From an uncultured bacterium (GTDB taxonomy: Bacteria > Patescibacteriota > Minisyncoccia > Phycocordibacterales > Phycocordibacteraceae), in NCBI GenBank assembly GCA_943914435.1, contig CALUBY010000057.1, positions 1 to 5,133 of the forward strand: a stretch of 5,133 nucleotides of DNA. The letters are read 5' to 3'. Positions 1 to 5,133 of the stretch are shown in pieces; the first letter of the stretch is position 1; each line of letters opens with the position of its first letter. The notes beneath the pieces are model-generated. The model saw only the letters and a list, made by a program, of their open reading frames with translations, did no database searches and was not told where the DNA came from. Both the position numbers and the translations under genes were made by a program.

Positions 1-1233
1 CAGAAGAACTAATGAAAGAGCGATTGCAATAACAGTCACAAGAACCTTGCCAATTATTAGGCCCCATAAGCCATACAAGACCATTCCCGCGACTTGAATG
101 CCAATTTGTATAGTAGGCATAACTGTATTGAATACGTAGAGACTGCGTACTCGTTCATGGGCGGAAAGACCCGCAAGAATTATCTGGGTAATAATCCCGA
201 GCATCGTAAGTGCATAGAGTCTGGAATAAAGTGCAGAATCGGCATACGCAGGGAAGAAGAATCCATATATGAAAGGAGCCGCTGCTGCATAGAGTGCAAC
301 GAACACTAGTATCCCTGCGACGGCGACTACAAATCGAGCCTTTATCCCGGCACGGATCTCTTGCTCGGAACGCAAGACAAAACGAGGCAGGGCAGCTGAG
401 GGGATGAACTTTAGTAGTCCAGAAAGACGGTCAGGGATTGCCGTTGCAAAACTGTATACGGCTAGTTGTGCAGGACCAAGCATATGGAACACCAGTAACG
501 AATCGAGCTGGTTCGCAACCGTGTTGAATGTTCCCATTACACTGAGGTGTGCACCGTATCGCACCGATCCAGAATCCACGGCAGATGTAGGCTGATACGT
601 CTTAAGTGTCGCTCGGTAAGCGAGATAATAGCCCAAAGCTTGCGCAACGAGATTTACAAACAGGAGAAGAAGTGGAGACTCGCTCAGGATGGCGACAAGC
701 GTCAGTGATCCGTAGAAAGGCACATTAACACACAGGTTGAAAAGGAATCCTCGACGGAAATCTTTCTTTCCGAGCAGAAAGCTACTATAGAGATTGTAGG
801 TATAAATAATTGGCGTACCGATTGCTATGAGTGCGAGACCGATACCTATGTTCGTGCTTCCAATTAAGAAATGGTATGTGCTACCAATGAGTGCGACTCC
901 TGCAGGCACTATCATCCACTTGATCTGGGTCCGCACCGCTTGTCTGAGTGCGCCCTCATAGCCATTCGCCACTGCCTTGGCCACAGAGGTTCCCATGCCA
1001 GTTAATGTCAAAGAGCCAACCAGTGCGCCGATAGACAGGAGGTATTGGTATGTTCCGTATGCTTCTTTAGACAAGAAGTGTGCAAAGACAAGATAGAGAC
1101 CGAATGAAAAGAGTGTGACCGATATAGAGCTCAAGTTGCTCCAAGCGCCGCTGCGCGCAAAATAGACCATGTCGGTCTTGGTGTGACGCTCGGCAAAGCG
1201 AATGAGGGGGGCAAGTCGGGCACGCAGGCTCAT
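1..1233 (-). CDS. Wzx-like oligosaccharide flippase, C-terminus cut by window edge
   Basis: I translated this frame by hand from an ATG whose complement is at 1231-1233. It stays open for 411 codons to base 1, so the gene continues beyond the window. The protein is strongly hydrophobic with about 11-12 candidate membrane segments, near residues 31-52, 62-80, 105-123, 127-155, 162-183, 187-206, 230-279 (less clear), 300-323, 336-356, 367-388 and 389-411. The N-terminus is basic and amphipathic, and the stretch near residues 59-63 (YGTYQ) followed by a Gly/Leu-rich helix is typical of the polysaccharide biosynthesis/flippase (MATE/MVF-like) superfamily. Members usually have 400-500 residues and 12-14 helices, so only a short tail is likely missing. 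The expected role is flipping an undecaprenyl-linked glycan across the cytoplasmic membrane; the substrate cannot be read from sequence. A GAGGT Shine-Dalgarno candidate 10 bases upstream supports this start. Sampled GC is lower than in the ligase gene. A lipid II flippase-like role is possible but less likely. Confidence 0.85.
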   Translation of the reverse strand, partial: MSLRARLAPLIRFAERHTKTDMVYFARSGAWSNLSSISVTLFSFGLYLVFAHFLSKEAYGTYQYLLSIGALVGSLTLTGMGTSVAKAVANGYEGALRQAVRTQIKWMIVPAGVALIGSTYHFLIGSTNIGIGLALIAIGTPIIYTYNLYSSFLLGKKDFRRGFLFNLCVNVPFYGSLTLVAILSESPLLLLFVNLVAQALGYYLAYRATLKTYQPTSAVDSGSVRYGAHLSVMGTFNTVANQLDSLLVFHMLGPAQLAVYSFATAIPDRLSGLLKFIPSAALPRFVLRSEQEIRAGIKARFVVAVAGILVFVALYAAAAPFIYGFFFPAYADSALYSRLYALTMLGIITQIILAGLSAHERVRSLYVFNTVMPTIQIGIQVAGMVLYGLWGLIIGKVLVTVIAIALSLVLL

Positions 1234-1243
1234 AGGTTGTAGA

Positions 1244-1248
1244 ACCTC
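1244..1248 (-). promoter_or_regulatory. Shine-Dalgarno site of the flippase gene
   Basis: Read on the minus strand this is GAGGT, ten bases before the ATG at 1233. It supports that start over later Met codons. It contrasts with the ligase gene, which shows no such site, and with the nucleotidyltransferase start at 1288, which lacks one at normal spacing. Confidence 0.5.
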
Positions 1249-1273
1249 ATAGTAGCGCCCGAGGGTGCACTGA

Positions 1274-1279
1274 GCTATA
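1274..1279 (-). promoter_or_regulatory. Candidate -10 box for the flippase gene
   Basis: Read on the minus strand this is TATAGC, four of six matches to TATAAT. Transcription would begin near 1267 and give a leader of about 34 bases that contains the GAGGT ribosome site. A closer alternative, TACTAT at 1254-1249, would start the mRNA at or inside that ribosome site, so I prefer this one. I see no convincing -35 box. The site overlaps the plus-strand -10 candidate at 1276-1281. Confidence 0.3.
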
Positions 1280-1281
1280 GT
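1276..1281 (+). promoter_or_regulatory. Candidate -10 box for the nucleotidyltransferase gene
   Basis: TATAGT matches TATAAT at five of six positions and ends six bases before the ATG at 1288. With usual spacing, transcription would start at or very near that A, giving a leaderless message. There is no recognisable -35 box and no TG extension directly upstream. It shares the CTATAG core (1275-1280) with the minus-strand candidate. Confidence 0.45.
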
Positions 1282-1287
1282 CGCAGC

Positions 1288-1791
1288 ATGTTACCTATCC
1301 AAGAATCATCCGGGAAGGTCATGAGCGTATCTGCTGCGGCTGTCTTCATGGAAGAGAAGAGAAAGAGTGGTGCGCGAGTTTCAATGGTTAGCGGAAGTTT
1401 TGATGTGTTCCATGCTGGACACGTTCACTTCCTTGAAGAGGCAAGAGCTCAAGGAGACTTGCTCATTGTTCTCTTAAATAGCGATGCTTCGGTGCGGTCA
1501 TACAAGGGGCCAATGCGACCCGTTGTACCTCAAGAAGAGCGGTCAATATTGCTTGCAGCGCTTACAGCGGTCGATGGTGTGGTGCTCTTTGATGAGTCAA
1601 CACCGCTTACGGTGCTTGAGACGCTGCATCCAGACGTGTACTGCAATGGTTCAGATTACGGGCCTGAATGCATCGAGCGCGATATCGTTATGGCGCATGG
1701 GGGAGTTGTTCATATTATTGAGCGAGGTGCTGGATCCTCAACAAATCTCATAAACCGCATTCTTGAACGATATTCTGACTCAAGCAACTGA
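1288..1791 (+). CDS. RfaE2/HldE C-terminal-type nucleotidyltransferase
   Basis: The 167-residue protein is a stand-alone cytidylyltransferase-like (Rossmann, HxGH) domain. Residues 36-45 read GSFDVFHAGH, with the nucleotide-binding HxGH histidines at H42 and H45. NSDAS (64-68), the KGPMRPV region (73-79), the QEER segment (82-85) and SSTN (150-153) line up with the adenylyltransferase half of E. coli HldE as I remember it. That enzyme converts heptose 1-phosphate plus ATP to ADP-heptose. The HldE KGGDY segment is NGSDY here (120-124), a change near the substrate side, so the sugar or polyol substrate is open; glycerol 3-phosphate-type cytidylyltransferases share the fold. No kinase domain is attached. 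Start choice is uncertain: ATG 1288 fits the promoter and a leaderless message, while ATG 1321 (156 residues) has GGAAGG only two bases before it, too close for normal use. Either start keeps the whole domain. It probably supplies an activated precursor for the surface glycan handled by its neighbours. Confidence 0.88.
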   Translation: MLPIQESSGKVMSVSAAAVFMEEKRKSGARVSMVSGSFDVFHAGHVHFLEEARAQGDLLIVLLNSDASVRSYKGPMRPVVPQEERSILLAALTAVDGVVLFDESTPLTVLETLHPDVYCNGSDYGPECIERDIVMAHGGVVHIIERGAGSSTNLINRILERYSDSSN

Positions 1792-1800
1792 TGCTATAAT
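1792..1800 (+). promoter_or_regulatory. Extended -10 promoter of the ligase-murB unit
   Basis: TGC directly followed by TATAAT is a perfect extended -10 element. It begins one base after the stop codon of the nucleotidyltransferase gene and ends 12 bases before the ligase ATG. The expected start is near A1807, leaving about six untranslated bases, too few for a Shine-Dalgarno site. No -35 box sits at the right spacing; TTGAAC at 1763-1768 is 26 bases away, which is too far. Extended -10 promoters commonly work without a -35. Confidence 0.7.
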
Positions 1801-1812
1801 TTTTGCATTCTT

Positions 1813-3990
1813 ATGAAAAACGTTGCCCGCTGGATCGCCCTCGTAGCGCTCTTTACCATCCCGTTCCTTCCTTTATATGTAGCAAGTGACCTGTTCTTTC
1901 CTTTTATAACCGGAAAGAACTTCGCGTTCCGTATACTCGTGGAGATAGCGCTTGGGGCATGGATTGTGCTCGCTCTTCTTGATAAGAAGTACCGGCCTCA
2001 GTTCTCATGGGTGCTTGCGCTCTTTGGAGGGCTTGTGGTTTGGATGATGATCGCGAACGCTCTTGGGGTGCTTCCGTACAAAGCCTTCTGGAGTAACTTT
2101 GAGCGCATGGATGGATGGGTGATGCTCGTGCATGCATTCGCGTTCTTTGTAGTTGCAGGATCACTGCTCTCGGTTGAGAAGCTCTGGCGAAGGTGGTGGC
2201 TATTCTTTGTGGGGGTATCGGTAGCGGTGTGTTTGTTTGGTGTTATTCAGGCGACCGGAGGCGCAACGATTAACCAGGGTGGGGTACGTCTTGACGCTAC
2301 CTTCGGAAACGCAATCTATCTCGCGGTATATCTGATGTTCTCCATCATGATGGCGGGATGGCTCGCCATCACTTCAAAAGGATGGATCCGCTATGCTCTC
2401 GGGGGATCGATACTCCTCTCCCTTATCATTCTGTTCTTGACTGCATCGCGTGGTCCGGTTATTGGTCTTATGGCGGGTGTTGGCGCAGCAAGCGTGCTCT
2501 GGCTTGTGCTCGCGCTCCTTGATGCTCGTGAAAAAAATAAACAAGGCGTGCGGATTGCGCTTGGAGGCCTTGCGGCACTCGTGCTTGTTGTTGGGGGATT
2601 CTTTCTTATCCGTGATTCGGCTTTCGTGGAGAACACCCCGGCGCTACAGCGTCTATCAAGTGTGTTCACCATCTCAGAAGAACTTGAGGTACGCTCCACA
2701 ATCTGGGGCATTGCCCTGAAGGGAGTAGCAGAAGATCCTCTTACGGGATGGGGTCAGGAAGGATTCAATCAAATATTCAATGCGTACTACGAACCGTCTC
2801 TCTACAATCAGGAGGCGTGGTTTGATCGTGCCCATAATATGTATATGGACTACCTCGTTGCGGGCGGGGTACCGGCACTCCTTCTGTTCCTCTTGCTTCT
2901 TGCCGCTGCGGCACTCGCACTGTTGCGCACCGATACCTACACGCGTACCGAGCGTGTGCTATTGATTGGCGCCCTTGTAGCGTATGGGGTACAGGCGCTT
3001 GTGGTGTTTGATAATCTGTTTAGCTACGTGCCACTTGTCATGCTCTTTGCCATGGCACATGCAGCCTCAAGCCGCTCCATACCGGCTCTCGAAACTCTTC
3101 CTGAAGTACGCTCGGATACGCACGTTGGTGTTGCCTCGGCAGTGGCCTTGTGTGCAGTGCTTGCACTCATTATGACCGTGAACGTGCCAAACATCCGCGC
3201 AGCGGGACATCTTGTCTACGCGCTCTCGCCATCCCCTAAGGGCGTAGACGAGAACCTTGCTCTGTTCAATCAGGCACTTGCCGATGGCTCGTTCGCGCAT
3301 CAAGAGATACGTGAACAGTTGGTGAGCTTTGCCACGAGAGTGGGTGGTGAAGAGAGTTTGCCCGAGACCCTGCGCATGCAGTTTGTGACACTCGCTGCAG
3401 AAGAGATGGGTAAGGAGGTTGAAGTATCTCCAAACGATGCGCGACTCAGACTGCAGTATGCGAATGCACTGAGCGCTGTTGGAAATGATGAGGGTGCTCT
3501 TCTACAGATAGACGAAGCGCTTCGATTGTCACCAGCAAAACAATCCATTCACCTGACGCGTGGATTCAAACTCATTGAACTTGATCGTGATGAAGAAGCA
3601 CGTGCGGCGTTCCGTACGGCATATGAACTCGATCCTTCGTTTACGGATCTTGCGATGACCGTTGCTGCAGGATACATCGTTTCCGGAGACGTGCCGGGAG
3701 GAAAGGAGATTTTGGTTGCATCAGTGGGTACGACAACTCCAGACAACGAAACCATCTTCTACGCGTACTATCAGACACAGCAGTGGTCTGAATTAGTGCA
3801 GGTTGCAGAGGCTCGCGTACAGAGCGAGAATGGCTCTCCAAAAAGCAGGTTCCGCCTCGCGCAAGCACTTGCTGCTGCAGGACGTACTCCGCAGGCAATA
3901 GCAGAAGTTGAAGCAACGATTGCCGCACACCCGTCGTCGCGGGCTGACGGAGAAGCACTTATCACACAGATAAGGCAGTCTACTCGATGA
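1813..3990 (+). CDS. O-antigen ligase/polymerase-family membrane protein with C-terminal TPR repeats
   Basis: The 725-residue protein has two parts. Residues 1 to about 460 carry roughly 12-13 membrane helices (for example near 8-28, 37-56, 64-84, 103-121, 127-145, 166-186, 196-236, 248-265, 345-371, 381-417, 439-458). Family marks are TASRG at 210-214 and a large outer loop (about 268-345) with a W-x-G-x-G-x-E-x-F pattern near 298-318. DRAHN follows at 338-342, with H341 in the place of the conserved ligase histidine, and FDN at 399-401. These fit the WaaL/Wzy/PglL superfamily, which transfers or polymerises lipid-linked glycans on the outer membrane face. Residues about 480-707 form a helical solenoid with TPR units near 541-574, 575-608 and 676-707, each ending in Pro at the usual position; those between are degenerate. 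The TPR part should lie outside the cell and may bind the acceptor. The start has no Shine-Dalgarno site. Ligase, polymerase and protein O-glycosylation roles cannot be told apart here. Confidence 0.88.
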   Translation: MKNVARWIALVALFTIPFLPLYVASDLFFPFITGKNFAFRILVEIALGAWIVLALLDKKYRPQFSWVLALFGGLVVWMMIANALGVLPYKAFWSNFERMDGWVMLVHAFAFFVVAGSLLSVEKLWRRWWLFFVGVSVAVCLFGVIQATGGATINQGGVRLDATFGNAIYLAVYLMFSIMMAGWLAITSKGWIRYALGGSILLSLIILFLTASRGPVIGLMAGVGAASVLWLVLALLDAREKNKQGVRIALGGLAALVLVVGGFFLIRDSAFVENTPALQRLSSVFTISEELEVRSTIWGIALKGVAEDPLTGWGQEGFNQIFNAYYEPSLYNQEAWFDRAHNMYMDYLVAGGVPALLLFLLLLAAAALALLRTDTYTRTERVLLIGALVAYGVQALVVFDNLFSYVPLVMLFAMAHAASSRSIPALETLPEVRSDTHVGVASAVALCAVLALIMTVNVPNIRAAGHLVYALSPSPKGVDENLALFNQALADGSFAHQEIREQLVSFATRVGGEESLPETLRMQFVTLAAEEMGKEVEVSPNDARLRLQYANALSAVGNDEGALLQIDEALRLSPAKQSIHLTRGFKLIELDRDEEARAAFRTAYELDPSFTDLAMTVAAGYIVSGDVPGGKEILVASVGTTTPDNETIFYAYYQTQQWSELVQVAEARVQSENGSPKSRFRLAQALAAAGRTPQAIAEVEATIAAHPSSRADGEALITQIRQSTR
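3211..3252. repeat. Inverted repeat (possible mRNA hairpin) inside the ligase gene
   Basis: CTTGTCTACGC at 3211-3221 and GCGTAGACGAG at 3242-3252 can pair over 11 positions, ten Watson-Crick and one G-U in RNA, with a 20-base loop. It covers codons of residues 467-480, just after the last membrane helix and before the TPR region. No T-tract follows, so it is not a terminator. It may be chance within coding sequence. Confidence 0.45.
3972..3975 (+). promoter_or_regulatory. Weak Shine-Dalgarno candidate for murB
   Basis: AAGG lies 11 bases before the murB ATG, inside the ligase gene. The match is short and the spacing long. Translation of murB more likely relies on coupling through the ATGA overlap, perhaps helped by this site. 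Confidence 0.25.
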
Positions 3991-4997
3991 TCACGCGAGA
4001 GCGCATACCTCTTTCAAGCCTAACGACACTTCGCGTTGGGGGAGATGCGCGTTTTGTTATCGAGTGCGCGTCAGTGAATGACGTGCGTGAGGCTATATCG
4101 TTTGCGCGCTCGAGTGAACTTCCGTGGCGAGTACTTGGCGGAGGAAGTAATGTGCTTGCTTCGGATACGGGGTATGAAGGGGTACTTCTCCTTATAACCA
4201 TTCCCGGAATAACAACAGTGGATGAGGGTGCGTATGTACACCTGACCGCAGGGGCTGGGGTTTGGTGGGATGACCTAGTAAAGGAGGCTTCGGAAAAAGG
4301 ATTGTGGGGTCTCGAAAACCTCGCTGGTATTCCAGGCACCGTTGGTGCTGCGCCCGTGCAGAATATTGGTGCGTATGGCGCTGAGACAAAAGATACGCTC
4401 GTGTCGGTGGAAGTGTACGACTCAGAACGCAATGAGGTACGAACGCTTACGAATGCTGAGTGTGCCTTTGAGTATAGAGAAAGTAAGTTCAAACACGATC
4501 GTTCACTCGTCATTGTGTCGGTGACGTTTAGGCTTCAAAAAGAAGGTGTGCCTTCCGTGGCCTATAAAGACTTAGCGTTTGCAGCAGAACAAGGAGTCGA
4601 TCTTTCAACACCTTGGGCAATCGCTGAAGCAGTGCGCACCATTCGCTCTCGAAAATTCCCTGATATAACGGTTGAGGGTACGGCGGGATCATTTTTTAAA
4701 AACCCAACGGTATCAGAGGAAACGTTTGCAAAGCTTAAAGCAACGTATCCGGAACTTCCGGGATTCCCAAATGCAGACGGCATAAAAATCCCGCTCGCGT
4801 TTGTGCTTGATAAGGTGCTCATGCTTCGTGGGTATACGGTTGGACCAGTGTCGTTGTTTAGAGAACAGCCGCTTGTGCTTGTTGCGAGCAACGGCGCAAC
4901 TGAGAAAGATATTGATACGTTTGCGAATGAGATTGCACTCCGTGTATTTGAAGTTACGGGAATTTCTATTGAACGAGAAGTGCAATCACTCCCGTAA
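3987..4997 (+). CDS. murB: UDP-N-acetylenolpyruvoylglucosamine reductase (type I MurB)
   Basis: MurB is a cytoplasmic FAD enzyme that uses NADPH to reduce UDP-GlcNAc-enolpyruvate to UDP-MurNAc, the second committed step of peptidoglycan synthesis. The 336 residues match the usual length. An N-terminal LTTLRVGGDA-like segment (12-21), GGGSNVL (51-57) and the GLENLAGIPG-to-QNIGAYG block (108-131) mark the FAD-binding region. YRES (163-166) gives the substrate-binding Arg R164. GSFFKNP (234-240) carries the presumed proton donor S235, and E331 near the C-terminus fits the catalytic Glu. The VAYKDL segment (191-196) with Y193 matches the extra Tyr loop of type I (E. coli-like) MurB rather than type II. 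All key residues are present, so it should be active. Its ATG overlaps the ligase stop codon (ATGA), implying translational coupling and co-transcription. A terminator follows 30 bases after its TAA. Alignment was from memory of E. coli MurB. Confidence 0.96.
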   Translation: MITRERIPLSSLTTLRVGGDARFVIECASVNDVREAISFARSSELPWRVLGGGSNVLASDTGYEGVLLLITIPGITTVDEGAYVHLTAGAGVWWDDLVKEASEKGLWGLENLAGIPGTVGAAPVQNIGAYGAETKDTLVSVEVYDSERNEVRTLTNAECAFEYRESKFKHDRSLVIVSVTFRLQKEGVPSVAYKDLAFAAEQGVDLSTPWAIAEAVRTIRSRKFPDITVEGTAGSFFKNPTVSEETFAKLKATYPELPGFPNADGIKIPLAFVLDKVLMLRGYTVGPVSLFREQPLVLVASNGATEKDIDTFANEIALRVFEVTGISIEREVQSLP

Positions 4998-5027
4998 CAA
5001 TTTTTACGTCGCGCTAAAGAAAAAATA

Positions 5028-5063
5028 TCTGCGAAGAAATATTTTCTTCGCAGAATTTTTTTT
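5028..5063 (+). terminator. Rho-independent terminator after murB
   Basis: A perfect 12-bp stem (5028-5039 pairing with 5043-5054, a TCTGCGAAGAAA-type arm) with a three-base TAT loop is followed by A and eight T residues (5056-5063). The top of the stem is A-U only, so the loop may be larger in practice. On the other strand the same hairpin is followed by ATATTTTTTCTTT, so it may also stop transcription coming from the right. It closes the ligase-murB unit. Confidence 0.92.
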
Positions 5064-5133
5064 AAAACTTCTCCACACATAAAACTTTTTGTGCACGAAA
5101 ATATTTTTTTTGGAAGCATACTATTTCTTAGCG
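5064..5133. other. AT-rich intergenic tail, no gene recognised
   Basis: These 70 bases are rich in A and T runs, including T8 at 5104-5111, and hold no convincing coding frame. GTGCAC at 5091-5096 is a six-base palindrome. TACTAT at 5119-5124 could be a -10 box for a gene starting beyond the right edge, but there is no -35 or TG extension to support it. Confidence 0.4.

Noticed and set aside
94..595. Short plus-strand open frames at 94-309 and 404-595
   Set aside because: Both are antisense to the flippase, whose frame is continuous and membrane-like across the region; the short frames show no domain or ribosome site.
1763..1768. TTGAAC as the -35 box of the ligase promoter
   Set aside because: The spacer to TATAAT is 26 bases, far from the usual 16-18, and the extended TG element makes a -35 unnecessary.
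1288..1791. Calling this gene hldE/rfaE2 and inferring LPS heptose synthesis
   Set aside because: The fold and motifs fit, but the substrate motif is altered, no other heptose gene is present and the host may lack LPS, so no symbol or pathway was assigned.
2391..3958. Several overlapping short frames on both strands within the ligase gene
   Set aside because: They are shadows of a single continuous 725-codon gene with clear family motifs and TPR repeats.
3980..4513. Long minus-strand open frame (177 codons) opposite murB
   Set aside because: It lies wholly antisense to a well-conserved MurB, is Ser/Thr/Arg-rich with no recognisable domain, and reflects codon-position bias of the real gene.
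4562..5119. Minus-strand open frame (185 codons) opposite the 3' part of murB
   Set aside because: It runs through the terminator hairpin and is antisense to conserved MurB motifs; its composition is low-complexity and it has no recognisable family.
1..5133. CRISPR array, tRNA or rRNA gene, insertion sequence, toxin-antitoxin or defence system
   Set aside because: Reading both strands showed no regularly spaced repeats, no tRNA-like cloverleaf, no transposase or terminal repeats and no defence-related motif; nearly all of the window is ordinary envelope-gene coding sequence.

Overview
The window looks like a piece of a chromosome from a Patescibacteria/CPR-type bacterium. A Parcubacteria-like lineage of moderate GC is the best guess. 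This is an inference from gene content and style: a stand-alone RfaE/HldE-type nucleotidyltransferase, an O-antigen-ligase-family membrane protein with a C-terminal TPR tail, compact spacing, promoters almost touching start codons, and few Shine-Dalgarno sites. The standard bacterial code fits: two genes end in TGA, one in TAA, and no in-frame TGA needs reading through. No rRNA or universal marker is present, so the taxonomy is tentative.

Layout. Positions 1-1233 (minus strand) hold most of a Wzx-like polysaccharide/lipid-linked oligosaccharide flippase whose C-terminal end lies outside the window. A 54-base divergent intergenic region (1234-1287) follows, in which candidate -10 boxes for both directions overlap on one CTATAG core. 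On the plus strand come an RfaE2/HldE C-terminal-type nucleotidyltransferase (1288-1791), an O-antigen ligase/polymerase-family membrane protein with TPR repeats (1813-3990), and a type I MurB, UDP-N-acetylenolpyruvoylglucosamine reductase (3987-4997). MurB overlaps the ligase gene by four bases (ATGA). A strong rho-independent terminator with a 12-bp perfect stem sits at 5028-5063. An AT-rich tail with no recognisable gene runs to the end (5064-5133).

How the genes fit together. This is a cell-envelope locus. The flippase would move an undecaprenyl-linked glycan across the membrane. The nucleotidyltransferase would activate a phosphorylated sugar or polyol to a CDP- or ADP-precursor. The ligase-family protein would transfer or polymerise the glycan on the outer face. 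MurB makes UDP-MurNAc for peptidoglycan. A near-consensus extended -10 promoter (TGCTATAAT) sits between the nucleotidyltransferase stop codon and the ligase start codon, so ligase and murB probably form a two-gene unit ending at the terminator.

I found no RNA gene, CRISPR array, transposon, defence system or clearly new system. The most interesting signals are the promoter architecture (leaderless or nearly leaderless genes and a shared divergent -10), the ligase-TPR architecture with a hairpin at the domain junction, and the coupling of murB to a surface-glycan ligase gene.
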